DNA from: Arthrobacter sp. P2b
Lineage (GTDB): Bacteria; Actinomycetota; Actinomycetes; Actinomycetales; Micrococcaceae
NCBI RefSeq assembly: GCF_900168295.1
Contig: NZ_FVZL01000016.1
Coordinates: forward strand, 1 to 64,000
Direction: 5' to 3'
DNA length: 64,000 nucleotides
In this document: positions 36,409 through 45,890 of the stretch, piece by piece
How the letters are laid out: each line of letters begins with the position of its first letter
Numbering within the stretch: position 1 is the stretch's first letter
Translations under genes and position numbers: made by a program
Notes under the pieces: generated by a model
Told to the model about the DNA's origin: nothing
The model's input: the letters and a program-made list of their open reading frames with translations, nothing else
Databases searched by the model: none

Positions 36409-37686
36409 TTATTTTAGTGATCTTGCAGCAATCACTGGCTGCCCTTTGATGGTGACTGCTCGCAGGACGAATTGACGACCGATCGGCCCAAAGAAGACAT
36501 CGGCCTTGTTTCCATACAACCGGCCTTTATAAAGAAAGGGTGAAGTGAAATGCCTCAAGACGCTTTCAGCAAAAATAGCATTGTTATCATTTACCCATTC
36601 CATCCATTGGTTAACTGCATCTCGAGATTTTGCAACTTTTGACGCTGCACTGATCTTCAATACGGCAATTCCCTGCGTACTGAAACCGATGCTGACAGTA
36701 CATATTTTCTGGTCAGTCAGCGTACGGATCTCAACTTTGGCGCGTCGTCCAAGCCAAGGCCTTCGCGACCAGTCCGCTTCCAAATGCAATTTGCAGTGCC
36801 GTCCGTTGATCTGGACTGTCCCGAGTACAAGCTTTGGTGCGATGAAGGTAATCCTCGTGCGCACCACCCGCGCCCAACCTATTTTTCCGTTGTCCTCATT
36901 TATGCAGAGATAACGAGTTCGCTCATTCAGTTTGATATTGCTTCCATTTATATGCCAAGACGTCAAGTCATACCCTCGATCAACTACGAGGCTGGTCGTC
37001 GGCCGAATGCTGTAAGTATTAGTAACATCCCTGACCTTTCCAAAGGCAACAGAATTGGATGTTGGCGCTCTATGCAAGGCCGACCGAAGGAGCTCAAGGC
37101 GTCGCACTTCCTCTTGTTGCCGCTCAAAGCGCTCCTTCGCCTCCCGGAGGGCGTGAAGTTCCGCGACCCTCTTATCTGCCTCCGCGGCAGCAGTTTGGGC
37201 TTTACGGTAATTCTCGGCAATCTCGGGCAACAGGGCCTTCATGTCAGCGACCATTTCCGGCGTTATCGGCGAGCGCTGCTCCAACCAGGGCTGGATGAAC
37301 TTCTCAATGTCGCTGACAACGCTGGCTTCGGTAAAAACAACGCTGGCCTCTTTGTTCCGCGTTCCGCCGTTTGTGAGGTTTTGGCTACCGACGCTGGCAA
37401 ATTGCCTGGAAACTATGATCACCTTGGCGTGAAGTTGATCAACATGGAAGAGAGCGTGCCCCTCGTCCATGAGCTTACTAAGAGTGGTTAGAGAGGACGC
37501 ACCATTTGCGAACAGTTCTGCCCTGAAGTCAGTATGAACCTCTAATGAACCGTCGCGTAGTTGTCGAGTAACAGAGTGCGCAGTGCTGGAAGTGATGAAC
37601 GGTGAAAAAATTTTGACGCCGGTCGCGTTAGTTCCAAGCTCCTTCTGCCATCGTCGAGCGATATTTCGATCTACATATAGTTCCAT
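36409..37686 (-). CDS. PLD-like (HKD) protein with coiled coil
   Basis: Residues 1-130 form one phospholipase D-like domain with an HKD-type motif: HAKVIIVSRQFASVGSQNLT (His and Lys at H86/K88, counting from the ATG at 37686). One motif per chain implies a dimer, as in bacterial PLD nucleases. Residues about 145-210 form a coiled coil (EADKRVAELHALREAKERFE). The last 200 residues are unassigned. The GTG at 37713 is an alternative start; 37686 gives the typical MELYVDRN beginning. An isolated, lower-GC gene between chromosomal genes, so probably a horizontally acquired defence or nuclease gene. Confidence 0.75.
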   Translation of the reverse strand: MELYVDRNIARRWQKELGTNATGVKIFSPFITSSTAHSVTRQLRDGSLEVHTDFRAELFANGASSLTTLSKLMDEGHALFHVDQLHAKVIIVSRQFASVGSQNLTNGGTRNKEASVVFTEASVVSDIEKFIQPWLEQRSPITPEMVADMKALLPEIAENYRKAQTAAAEADKRVAELHALREAKERFERQQEEVRRLELLRSALHRAPTSNSVAFGKVRDVTNTYSIRPTTSLVVDRGYDLTSWHINGSNIKLNERTRYLCINEDNGKIGWARVVRTRITFIAPKLVLGTVQINGRHCKLHLEADWSRRPWLGRRAKVEIRTLTDQKICTVSIGFSTQGIAVLKISAASKVAKSRDAVNQWMEWVNDNNAIFAESVLRHFTSPFLYKGRLYGNKADVFFGPIGRQFVLRAVTIKGQPVIAARSLK

Positions 37687-37965
37687 CTGCCCCCGCCAAG
37701 ACGTTTTTCCCACTTAGTCTACAAATTGCCAAGGTATAGGAATAGGGGGTCGGGAAAACAGAACTACCTGTCTCACATGCGTGCCGCGCCTCCACAGCAG
37801 CGCGTCCCGCGTCTGTCCCGCCCGAATGTTTCGGCCTGCGGAGCCCCAAGACAACGCCACATTCTCATGGCCTGCATCCGTTGCCGGGCCTGACCTGGCC
37901 GTGCGACACACCACTTAGCGCCGGGATTCGGAATAGTGAAGCGCCGCTGCGCTGTTGTGGAGATC

Positions 37966-38895
37966 ATGAAGGCAATTGCTTACAACACATACGGAAACCC
38001 AGACGTCCTCGAATTTGGTGATCAGCCAATGCCGAAAGTCGGGCCGGGAATGGTCCTGGTCAAAGTCAAGGCCGCCGCCGTGAACCCGGTGGATTGGAAA
38101 ATCATGGCCGGGTCTCTGGACGCCGTCATGGATCTGCAGTTTCCGGCCATCCCCGGCTGGGATGTAGCAGGGGTTGTGGAGTCGGTGGGAATTGACGCCC
38201 GGCAGTTCCAGCCCGGCGACGAGATTATCGCCTACGGCCGCAAGGACTACGTCCACGGTGGAAGCTTTGCCGAGTACATCGCGCTGCCGGAGCGGCTCCT
38301 GGCGCGGAAGCCTGCCTCGCTCGGGTGGAATGAATCGGCGGGCCTGCCGCTGGCCGGCCTGACCGCCTACCAGGTTCTTAACCGGCTGGGGCTGAAGTCC
38401 GGCGAAACTGTCCTGATCCACGGGGGCTCCGGAGGCGTGGGCTCCCTTGGCATCCAGATCGCTGTGGCCCGCGGCGCCAGTGTCATCGCCACTGCCTCAG
38501 AGAAGAATCACGAGTTCCTCCGCTCCCTGGGAGCCGAGCCCGTTGCCTACGGGGACGGGCTCGCGGAGCGCGTTCGCTCGCTGCGTCCCAACGGCGTGGA
38601 CGTCGTTGCCGATTTCGTAGGCGGAAACCTCGAGGCGACACTGGCCGTGCTGGCCGAAGGAGGCCGGCATGCCTCGATCGCCGACAGCGAAGTGGAAGAG
38701 CACGGCGGCGACTGGATGTGGGTCAATCCGGTGGGAGACGACCTGCAGGAACTCGCCGACCTGGCGTACAGCCGGAAAATGCGCGTGGAAGTTGCCGAGG
38801 TCTTTCCGCTGGAAAAAGTCGCTGATGCCTTCCGGTCCAACATGGAAGGGCATACCCGCGGCAAGATCGTGATCGCCATAGACCAGGATTCCTGA
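37966..38895 (+). CDS. NADP-dependent quinone oxidoreductase-like protein
   Basis: Zinc-free medium-chain reductase of the quinone oxidoreductase group. The N-terminal GroES-like fold is followed by the NADP site VLIHGGSGGVGSLGIQIAV. No zinc-binding cysteines are present. 309 residues from ATG 37966; an upstream GTG/ATG extension adds only 10. Such enzymes reduce quinones or enones with NADPH. It ends against a convergent DHFR-like gene across a shared hairpin. Confidence 0.88.
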   Translation: MKAIAYNTYGNPDVLEFGDQPMPKVGPGMVLVKVKAAAVNPVDWKIMAGSLDAVMDLQFPAIPGWDVAGVVESVGIDARQFQPGDEIIAYGRKDYVHGGSFAEYIALPERLLARKPASLGWNESAGLPLAGLTAYQVLNRLGLKSGETVLIHGGSGGVGSLGIQIAVARGASVIATASEKNHEFLRSLGAEPVAYGDGLAERVRSLRPNGVDVVADFVGGNLEATLAVLAEGGRHASIADSEVEEHGGDWMWVNPVGDDLQELADLAYSRKMRVEVAEVFPLEKVADAFRSNMEGHTRGKIVIAIDQDS

Positions 38896-38907
38896 TCCCG
38901 GCAGCTT

Positions 38908-38949
38908 GCTGACTAAGGTTCCGTTCCTTGGAGCGGAGCCCTAGTCAGC
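38908..38949. terminator. Bidirectional hairpin between convergent genes
   Basis: GCTGACTAAGGTTCCG pairs with CGGAGCCCTAGTCAGC: 16 positions with one mismatch and one G-T pair, and a 10-base loop. It lies between the ends of the oxidoreductase and DHFR-like genes and includes the latter's stop codon. Confidence 0.7.
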
Positions 38950-39600
38950 CGCGCGACGGGTGAAGACCAGATGCACCACCCCGCACGGGGAAGGGCTCGC
39001 TTCAATGTCAAAGCGTTCTTCGAGTCCTTCGAGCCCGTCCCAGAGCCGTTCGCCACGGCCCAGGAGAATCGGCACGAGGACGACATGCATGTGGTCGATC
39101 AGGTCTGCCTCCAGGAACTGCCGCACCGTGCTGGCGCCGCCGCCGATCCTGACGTCCAGTCCCCCGGCCAGGGCGCGGGCCTTCTCAAGCGCGGAGACGG
39201 GGTCGGCATCAACGAAATGAAAGGTTGTTCCGCCTTCCATCTCGAGGACCGGCCGGGGATGGTGTGTCAGGACAACCACGGGGGTGTGGAACACAGGGTT
39301 CTCGCCCCACCACCCCTTCCAATCCTCGTTCTCCCAAGGACCGCGCTGAGGGCCGAACTTGTTGCGCCCCATGATTTCGACGCCGACCCCGGGTCCCCAC
39401 TGGCTGGCGAACGCCTCGTCAATGCCAAAGGATCCTTCCGATTCCCCGTGGAGGCCCATGGCGCGGAAGGTCCGCGTCTCGAAGGCCCACTCCAGCAGCC
39501 GCGTGCCGGCGTGGCCGAATGGAGCGTCCAGTTGCTGGCCCTCACCGGTGCCGAAACCGTCGAGGGAGACCGAGAAGTTATGCACGCGGACAAGGGACAT
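38941..39600 (-). CDS. RibD-C/DHFR-fold reductase
   Basis: NADPH-dependent reductase of the RibD C-terminal/dihydrofolate reductase-like superfamily, common in actinobacteria. It begins VRVHNFSVSLDGFGTGEGQQ, the usual start, and later has VVVLTHHPRPVLEMEGGTTF and DVRIGGGASTVRQFLEADLI, the nucleotide-binding GGG motif. 219 residues from ATG 39600, with AGGAG upstream. The exact substrate is unknown; true folate reduction is unlikely. Confidence 0.85.
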   Translation of the reverse strand: MSLVRVHNFSVSLDGFGTGEGQQLDAPFGHAGTRLLEWAFETRTFRAMGLHGESEGSFGIDEAFASQWGPGVGVEIMGRNKFGPQRGPWENEDWKGWWGENPVFHTPVVVLTHHPRPVLEMEGGTTFHFVDADPVSALEKARALAGGLDVRIGGGASTVRQFLEADLIDHMHVVLVPILLGRGERLWDGLEGLEERFDIEASPSPCGVVHLVFTRRAAD

Positions 39601-39717
39601 GTCGTCGCTCCTGAAGTGTCGTTGGCAGTCACTGTATGGCGATCGGTCCCAACCGCTCAAGGCCTCACAGCAGCTCCTGTCCTTGCAGCGTGTCCGCCAG
39701 ACTCAGTGACCGTTGGG

Positions 39718-40488
39718 TTATTGCTCCCCTTCAGCAGCAGCAGCCGCCTTGATCGCGTCCTTCTGGGCACGCAAGGCCTCGGCGTCATGCTGTTCCTCGG
39801 CCTTTTCCTGATGGATGACCGCTGCGAAGAGCTTCTCCATCTCCTTGGCCACACCGGCAGCTGACGCCGGGTTCTGGCCGGTCACAAGCCGGTCGTCAAC
39901 CACCACCCTTTCCTCGAAAACACCGGAGGAGACGTGGGTGGCGCCCTGTTCCTCAAGCCGGTCTGCCAGGAAGAACGGAATGACCTTGTCCTTGCCTGCA
40001 GCAACCTCCTCGTCGTTGGTGAAGGCAGCTACCCTCCGGCCTTCCACGAGGCGAAGCCCATTCTCCAGTTCCACGTTCAGCAGGCCCGCCGGTCCGTGGC
40101 AGACCGCGCCCACCAAGCCGCCGTTGTTGTAGACCCTGGCCACCAGGCTTTGCAGGCCTTCGCTGTCCGGGAAGTCCCACATGGTGCCGTGGCCGCCCAC
40201 GAGGTAGACGGCGTCGTACTGGTCCGGATCAACGACGTCGACGCGGGCGGTGTTGTAGAGGCCGGCGCGCGTGGTCTCATCCTCCGTGAAGGCAACCTGG
40301 ATGGGATCTTTCGAGTCCACCTCGTCGCGCGGGGGCTGGCCGCCCTGGATGGACGCAAAGTCGACGAAATGGCCTGAATCCTTGAACACTTTCCAGGGAT
40401 GTGCAGCCTCGGCCACGTTGTAGCCCGTCTTCTCTCCCGTATTGCCGATCTCGGAAACGCTGGTCAGTACCATGAGGATTTTCTTCAT
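39718..40488 (-). CDS. DJ-1/PfpI-family protein (glyoxalase III / chaperone type)
   Basis: Class I glutamine-amidotransferase-like fold with the nucleophile elbow in LVGAVCHGPAGLLN (Cys followed by His). A conserved acidic residue (E in PRDEVDSKDP) completes the usual active site. Members detoxify methylglyoxal or act as stress chaperones. The start is ATG 40488, with AAAGGAG upstream. The C-terminal 40 residues are Ala/Glu-rich and extra to the fold. Monocistronic, next to a divergent ketopantoate reductase. Confidence 0.85.
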   Translation of the reverse strand: MKKILMVLTSVSEIGNTGEKTGYNVAEAAHPWKVFKDSGHFVDFASIQGGQPPRDEVDSKDPIQVAFTEDETTRAGLYNTARVDVVDPDQYDAVYLVGGHGTMWDFPDSEGLQSLVARVYNNGGLVGAVCHGPAGLLNVELENGLRLVEGRRVAAFTNDEEVAAGKDKVIPFFLADRLEEQGATHVSSGVFEERVVVDDRLVTGQNPASAAGVAKEMEKLFAAVIHQEKAEEQHDAEALRAQKDAIKAAAAAEGEQ

Positions 40489-40647
40489 GAAGTGCTCCTT
40501 TCGTCCGACTCCCACCCTACGCCCGGCCCGCTCGGTGGGTGGCTCTGCTGAAACGGCCTAGCCTTGGAGCAGCGGAAACAAAGCCTCGGCCGTCCTGGGC
40601 TTCTGAATTCGGTCACTAATGTCGAACCAACCGGAAGGTGCCCACCC

Positions 40648-41544
40648 ATGCGGATCCTCGTCGTCGGAGCCGGAGCAACAGGCGGGGCGTTCGGTACGCT
40701 CCTGCAGGAAGCGGGACGGGATGTCACGTACTTGGTGCGGCCGCGCAAGCAGGAGGTCCTCCGCCGCGACGGGCTGCGTTTCGTCTCCCCCACCGCCGAC
40801 CGGACAAACCCGGTGAAAACCATCACAGCCCCGGACGGCTCAGAGGCCTTCGACCTGATCCTCGTCACGGTCAAAGCCACAGCGTTCGAGGGCGTCCTCG
40901 GCGAAATCGGCGCTTTCGTCGGACCCGGAACCATGATCATGCCCATCCTCAACGGCATGGCGCATGTGGACCAGCTGGAGCAGCAGTACCCGGGGCAGGT
41001 GCTCGGCGGCCTGGCCCGGATCGTCGCCACGCTCGACGGCGACGTGGTCCGCCAGCAGGTGCCCCTGACCTCCCTCATGGTGGGCGGGCTGAACGGAAAC
41101 CCTGTCCCCCCAGAGGTTTCTGAAGCTCTGGACGTGCCCGGCGTCGACTTCTCGGTAGTGGACGACGTGATGGGCGCACTGTGGGATAAGTGGGCCTTCA
41201 TCGCGGCCGCGGGAATCGTCAACTGCCTGTTCCGTGCCCCGGTGGGACGGATCCTCGACGCCGGCGGGCAGTCCAGGATCCTGGAGGCCATCGGCGAAAC
41301 CGAAGCGGTGGCGGCCGCGGCAGGGCATCCCGTGTCCGACGCCGCTCATACACAAGCGGTCGGAATACTCACCGAGCCGGGCTCGGCCTTCACTTCCTCC
41401 CTCTATCGGGACCTCACCGCAGGGCTGCCCTCCGAAGCCGAGCACATCCTCGGCGACCTCGCCCGCAGGGCCCGCAGCCTCAACGTCCGTACGCCACTGC
41501 TGGACCTCACCCTCATCCAGATCAGGGCAGGCCTGCAGCGCTGA
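40648..41544 (+). CDS. 2-dehydropantoate 2-reductase-like protein
   Basis: NADPH-dependent reductase of the PanE/ApbA family, 299 residues. It starts with the Rossmann motif ILVVGAGATGGAFG. The conserved lysines and Asn are in LVTVKATAFE and PILNGMAHVDQL, and the C-terminal helical domain contains WDKWAFIAAAGIVNCL. In pantothenate synthesis this enzyme makes pantoate; many paralogues have other roles. The start is ATG 40648, after GGAAGG. Confidence 0.88.
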   Translation: MRILVVGAGATGGAFGTLLQEAGRDVTYLVRPRKQEVLRRDGLRFVSPTADRTNPVKTITAPDGSEAFDLILVTVKATAFEGVLGEIGAFVGPGTMIMPILNGMAHVDQLEQQYPGQVLGGLARIVATLDGDVVRQQVPLTSLMVGGLNGNPVPPEVSEALDVPGVDFSVVDDVMGALWDKWAFIAAAGIVNCLFRAPVGRILDAGGQSRILEAIGETEAVAAAAGHPVSDAAHTQAVGILTEPGSAFTSSLYRDLTAGLPSEAEHILGDLARRARSLNVRTPLLDLTLIQIRAGLQR

Positions 41545-41650
41545 CCCACTCCGGCCGAAACCAGGTCGATGATCGGTCTGTAAGGCCCCCATGGAATGCA
41601 AGGATCGGAACGGAGCCATCCGGCCCAGATCCGGCCCCTTGTCCCGTGGA

Positions 41651-41710
41651 AACGGGGTGGATGATTCCGCTAAGGCAGACGTTATTCCTCGGTCTACAGG
41701 CAGTCCATAC
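41651..41710 (+). repeat. Dispersed intergenic repeat, copy 1
   Basis: About 60 bases resembling 51824-51881 (same strand) at roughly three quarters of positions by eye, including shared blocks AACGGGGTG, CCGCTA, GCAGACG and TATTCCTCGG. It lies in a 347-base gap before the PAP2 gene with nothing else recognisable. Role unknown. Confidence 0.5.
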
Positions 41711-41891
41711 GCGCGGACGGGACACCGATCCAGTCTTACAAATAGCTTCAGTTCAGTATCTAAAGGAGCTCGCCCCGGGTAGCGGCTTTGTCCGAACCTC
41801 TGAACTGGTATCGCCACTGGATAACCCCGCAGTACCGTCTGGGCAGCAACGGATCACGGCTATACGCTGTGTCTTGAGAGGATGCTAGGAA

Positions 41892-43283
41892 ATGAGCGGA
41901 TTCATCGTACGTTGTGCCGGGATTCTTCTCACGCTGACTGTTCTGGGCCTCGTGTTCGAGTCAGTAACGCCGTTGCCGTCAACTGCCGTCCCGTCTGGTG
42001 GCGGGCTCGTAGAAGTGCTGTGGGGTGGCGCCGATTTCGTGGCCGAGATCGCTGCGCAGGTTGGGTGGCTGATCCTGCCGGTGGTGGTGCTGTGGCTGGC
42101 GATACGCGGACTTTCCGCATCTGCGGTATATGTGGCCGCCGTTGCGGTGGGGATGTTCGTCCTCGCTGGAGGCGGGATCGTCCTGAAGTCCTTCTTGACC
42201 GGTACGAGCTCCCAGGGCGGGAGCGTGTTCTCCAGCGGGTCGATACAACTCGCTGTTTCGTTGGGAGTGCTGCTCCTGGTCTTCCTTCCTGCCGTCCCGG
42301 CGAGAGGCAGGACGTGGACGGTTGTCGGAACAGTGCCGCCAGTGATCATGTTCGAAATCATGCGGATGCTCGCCGGAGCCGTCTCATTCGGGCCGCAACT
42401 CCTCGGCTGGTTGATCGGCATCGCCTGGCTTGGCGCTACCTTGGCGGCCTTTCGTCGGTGGCAGCAGCATGCCGGCCAACGGACACGCTGGTGGTATGGA
42501 CTGCCTGTACAGGATCGGACCGTGCTGGTCCCGGCGTCCGCAGGGAACCCGCCACTACCGGGCGGGAGAAGCAGCGCTCTTAAACTCGCCGGCATCTGGG
42601 TGCTCATTGCAAGTGGTGTGACCGGCGCGGGCTTCCTTGTCACCGGGGTTGACTCTGTTCGGCGCTTGGACCAGGCAACGGTCGAATGGCTGGCCGAGCA
42701 CCGCAATGAGACGTGGAACGCCCTAGCGGATGTGGCCGGATCCTTTGGCAATACGCCCGGAATTGTGGGAGTTCTGCTTGTTGCCGCACCTCTTGCCGTT
42801 GCGATCACGAGGCGAGCTGCTCCGGCGGTGTTCCTGCTCGTGGCTGCGGTCGGTGAGACCGCCTTATATCTGATCTCAGGAATGATCGTCCGCCGGCCCA
42901 GGCCGGATGTCGACCACCTGTCGGAAGGGCTTCCACCCACCTCTTCCTTCCCATCAGGACATGTAGCGGCCGCCGTCGTCACATACGGGGGGCTAGCACT
43001 GCTGCTCCGGGCCTGGGCAGAATCCCGCCTCCGCGACCTCGGCCTCATCCTCGCACCGCTCATCGTGCTGGGCATAGCCCTTTCCCGACTGTACTGGGGG
43101 GTTCATTATCCAACGGACACAGCTGTCGGCTTGATATTCGGCGCTGTCTGGGTCTCTGTTTGTTGGCGGTACTTCAAACCCGCTCGCGGATCCCCCAAAT
43201 ATGCCACCCATCAGACGAATCCAGTGGCTGAACCCCCACGACTGGAAGATCGAGAGGTGATCGACCACAACGACGAAAAATGA
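41892..43283 (+). CDS. PAP2-superfamily membrane phosphatase
   Basis: Integral membrane lipid phosphatase. The conserved PAP2 motifs are all in the last third: RRPRPDVDHL, then SSFPSGHVAAAVVTYGG, then SRLYWGVHYPTDTAVGLI. About ten hydrophobic segments are present. An N-terminal half with five or six membrane segments precedes the phosphatase domain, longer than simple PAP2 proteins. The substrate could be undecaprenyl diphosphate or phosphatidic acid. ATG 41892 follows AGGATGCTAGGAA. Confidence 0.85.
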   Translation: MSGFIVRCAGILLTLTVLGLVFESVTPLPSTAVPSGGGLVEVLWGGADFVAEIAAQVGWLILPVVVLWLAIRGLSASAVYVAAVAVGMFVLAGGGIVLKSFLTGTSSQGGSVFSSGSIQLAVSLGVLLLVFLPAVPARGRTWTVVGTVPPVIMFEIMRMLAGAVSFGPQLLGWLIGIAWLGATLAAFRRWQQHAGQRTRWWYGLPVQDRTVLVPASAGNPPLPGGRSSALKLAGIWVLIASGVTGAGFLVTGVDSVRRLDQATVEWLAEHRNETWNALADVAGSFGNTPGIVGVLLVAAPLAVAITRRAAPAVFLLVAAVGETALYLISGMIVRRPRPDVDHLSEGLPPTSSFPSGHVAAAVVTYGGLALLLRAWAESRLRDLGLILAPLIVLGIALSRLYWGVHYPTDTAVGLIFGAVWVSVCWRYFKPARGSPKYATHQTNPVAEPPRLEDREVIDHNDEK

Positions 43284-43399
43284 TCGAGAAGACCAACGAC
43301 GACCGCCACAAATCAGGGCAAGCTTGTTGGTTGGCTTTTCCAATCTCGTGGCCACCTCCACGTCGAAGACGGGCTAAGGAGCCTTACGATGCACTGCAG

Positions 43400-43930
43400 C
43401 TACGGGGCCCGGATCCCATCCGGATCTACGACCCACCATAGGCCCCCGTGAGTCGAGACGTTGTGGCACTTCACCTCGCCAGGCGCCTCGTGCGCGTAGA
43501 AGTAGAGCGGATGCCCGTTGTAGGTAACCTGGGTCGTGCCGTCGCGCCGCTTCGTCGTCCCCAGCAGCGCTGAGTCGACCTCGCCGCTAGCGGTCGGCGC
43601 TCCATCGGTCAGCACGGGTGGCCACGCTACAGCGCAGTCGTCGTAACACTCAGGACTGATGCTCTCCTCACTCTCCCAGATATAGATGGCCTGCTCTTTG
43701 GCATCGAAGAGCATCTGGCCGAAGTCGCTCGCGGCTGTGGTGATCGTGGTGCCCGGCCCTCGCGCGCTGGATGGCTGACTCGGCGGGGGTTGCGGGCTCT
43801 CCGGTGTCGTAGTGCTCGCACTCGGAGGCGGGGTAATGTCCGGGGCCTCGCTCGAGGTGCTGCTTGCGCAAGACGAAGCGACGAGTGCGAGGACCACCGC
43901 AGCCGCCGCTCGCAGTCCGGATCTGAACAC
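43400..43930 (-). CDS. COG4315-type secreted lipoprotein
   Basis: Lipoprotein with signal peptide and lipobox (LALVASSCASS, lipidated C21). A Pro/Ser/Thr-rich linker follows, then the two repeats typical of this family: GQMLFDAKEQAIYIWESEES and TYNGHPLYFYAHEAPGEVKC, ending GGLWWVVDPDG. It faces the outside of the membrane. The family's function is not known. 176 residues, monocistronic. Confidence 0.88.
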   Translation of the reverse strand: MFRSGLRAAAAVVLALVASSCASSTSSEAPDITPPPSASTTTPESPQPPPSQPSSARGPGTTITTAASDFGQMLFDAKEQAIYIWESEESISPECYDDCAVAWPPVLTDGAPTASGEVDSALLGTTKRRDGTTQVTYNGHPLYFYAHEAPGEVKCHNVSTHGGLWWVVDPDGIRAP

Positions 43931-44299
43931 GCTGTGCTCCTATCGGCCGGAGCGGGCACCCCCGCCAGGTCTTCGGGGTTGGTGATGATCAGATAGTGGG
44001 GCAGTTCGGTTCCCATTATCTCAGCCTTTGTCGAAAATCGGCGGGCGGAAGGCCGCGGCAATACGGTCTCCCCGACTGCGGGGATCGACGACCGCACCCT
44101 CGACGGCGAGATCGCCACCACCACGCTCACCGACTTCACCGTCCAGCGCAACGCCGTCCATGTGGTGGCCCCCAGAGCAGCACCAGCGCGTTGTTCGACG
44201 GACCGGGCGCGGCGGACTGGCCATCCCTTTGAAAGAAGGCGGCCGTGTAGCTAGACCACGCCGCGGGCAGGGAGAGACATCCGGCGTGCCAGGCGAGGC
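43931..44299. other. Gap with no supported gene
   Basis: A plus-strand stretch at about 44059-44190 reads like a worn coding fragment (DRTLDGEIATTTLTDFTVQR) but has no start, no ribosome site and no family match. The rest shows nothing recognisable. It is best treated as non-coding or as a remnant. Confidence 0.4.
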
Positions 44300-45472
44300 T
44301 CATCGCAGCGCCGCGCGGAACCGTTCCCTGATGCCCGTCAGTCGCTCCACCGGCTCGGTGGCGAAGACCAGGCGGACGTACTCCCGTGCGACGTGCTGGC
44401 CCCACTCCGTCATCGGTGTCGCGGCAATGCGTCCGTGCTGGAGCAGCCGCTGCGCGAGTTCGGGCGCTTTCAATCCGAGCGCGACCGCATTGACCAGGAG
44501 GGACCACCCGCCGTCGGGCTCGACCACCGGGAGCCCGTCCAGTTCCCGCAGAACCAGGTCCCGGCGTGCCTGCCACTCCGCCACCGCAGCGGCCACGCCG
44601 TCGTCGCCGCCGTCCCGGGAAGCCAGGAGCGCGGCGGCCGCGCCAAGTTGTCCGAAGCCGCTGGCCACGGTGGTGTTGTACGTTGCGGCGAGCGCCACGT
44701 CCCGCATCACCTCTGCCGGCCCAACAGCCCAGCCGACGCGCCAGCCGATCATCCTGTAGTTCTTGGACACCCCGCCCAGCGTGATGGTGCGCTCCGCCAA
44801 CGCCTCCAACGACGCCGGGTGGCGGGACCGCAGGCCGTTGAAGAGAATCCTGTCCATGGCCGCGTCGTACAGCAGCCAGCAGTCAGCTGCCGAACATGCT
44901 TCCGCGACGGCATCCCATTCTGCATCCGTGAACACATGCCCGGACGGCATGGACGGACTCATCAGCAGCAGGGCGCGCGTCTTTTTGGTCACGGCCGAAG
45001 CCAGCCTGTCCAGGTCCAGCCGCCAATGGCTGCCGACCACCGTGAGGGGCACGAAGACGGGAGCCGCGCCGACGAGCCTGATGCGGTTGATGAACCCGGC
45101 GTACGTGGGATCAGTGACGATCACTTCGTCGCCGTGATCGACCGTGGCCAACAGGGTGCTGAGCAGGCCGGAGAGCGCACCGCCCGTGATCACCACCTCC
45201 GTGGCGGGGTTATAGGCGCGGCCTGTTTGCTCGCTCAGCTGATCGGCAACCGCTTCGCGCAGCTTCCCGAGCCCGGTGAACGGCAGCCAGCTGTTTGCAT
45301 CCCTGCGGCCGACAGCCTCCCGGGTCACGGCCACGGCGGAAGGCGGCGGGGCGATGTCCGTGTCGAGGTTTTCCATCCGCAGGACATCGGGGTCATGGCC
45401 TGCAGCAGCGGCGGCCTTTTCGATGCCGAATGGCTGGATGTTCAGGAAACGTGCCGTTCTCCCGCGGGACAT
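44300..45472 (-). CDS. Class I/II PLP aminotransferase
   Basis: Fold-type I aminotransferase, 390 residues. The PLP lysine is K237 in LGGVSKNYRMIGWRVGW. The substrate-domain motifs SPSMPSGHVFTDAEW and LLYDAAMDRILFNG replace the usual PNNPTG and DE(A/V)Y forms. It therefore belongs to a divergent branch, and the substrate cannot be named. ATG 45472. No operon partner on either side. Confidence 0.85.
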   Translation of the reverse strand: MSRGRTARFLNIQPFGIEKAAAAAGHDPDVLRMENLDTDIAPPPSAVAVTREAVGRRDANSWLPFTGLGKLREAVADQLSEQTGRAYNPATEVVITGGALSGLLSTLLATVDHGDEVIVTDPTYAGFINRIRLVGAAPVFVPLTVVGSHWRLDLDRLASAVTKKTRALLLMSPSMPSGHVFTDAEWDAVAEACSAADCWLLYDAAMDRILFNGLRSRHPASLEALAERTITLGGVSKNYRMIGWRVGWAVGPAEVMRDVALAATYNTTVASGFGQLGAAAALLASRDGGDDGVAAAVAEWQARRDLVLRELDGLPVVEPDGGWSLLVNAVALGLKAPELAQRLLQHGRIAATPMTEWGQHVAREYVRLVFATEPVERLTGIRERFRAALR

Positions 45473-45792
45473 GAGTCGAGCGTCCCACCGGCCTCTGGGG
45501 CTGTCAATGGAGCGCCGGAGCTCGCCTTTGGAAGCCCAAATATGCCTGCGTCATCAACACCCGCTGATTCCGAAACCCGACTCTCCTCGTGATGATCCGG
45601 TAGGCATGTCTTCTTTATCCCAACCGTCCACAACGGCGTCCACCGCCGAAGAACGCAGCGCCCGCGTGGCCGTCACCCTGCCCTTAATGAGAATCAGCCT
45701 GTTCCGGCGGCTGTTACCGAGTAGGCGCAGGCCCGCCCGCAAAGACTTAAACCGGCTGTAGCACCCCTCCCCTGCGGGAGGAACGGGGCCAA
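45473..45792. other. Intergenic stretch upstream of the aminotransferase
   Basis: About 320 bases between the start of the aminotransferase and the hairpin after the symporter gene. Short open stretches here lack motifs and ribosome sites. The aminotransferase promoter must lie here; I could not define it. Confidence 0.4.
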
Positions 45793-45841
45793 AGCCAAGC
45801 GCCGCCGTCGTACCCCTGTTGGGTACGACGGCGGCGCTTGG
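45793..45841 (-). terminator. Perfect 22-pair hairpin after the AGCS symporter gene
   Basis: Left arm GCCAAGCGCCGCCGTCGTAC+CC, five-base loop, exact complementary right arm. It starts 50 bases past the symporter stop. It shares the core GCCGCCGTCGTAC with the terminator at 51318-51370. Confidence 0.85.
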
Positions 45842-45890
45842 CGTTCCGCGCTTTGTCACCGTCCGCCTGATGCGGCAGGCGCGCTGTGCG

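Noticed and set aside
41885..43075. A 396-codon frame opposite the PAP2 gene
   Set aside because: No motifs and Ser/Pro/Thr-rich shadow composition; PAP2 motifs are on the plus strand.
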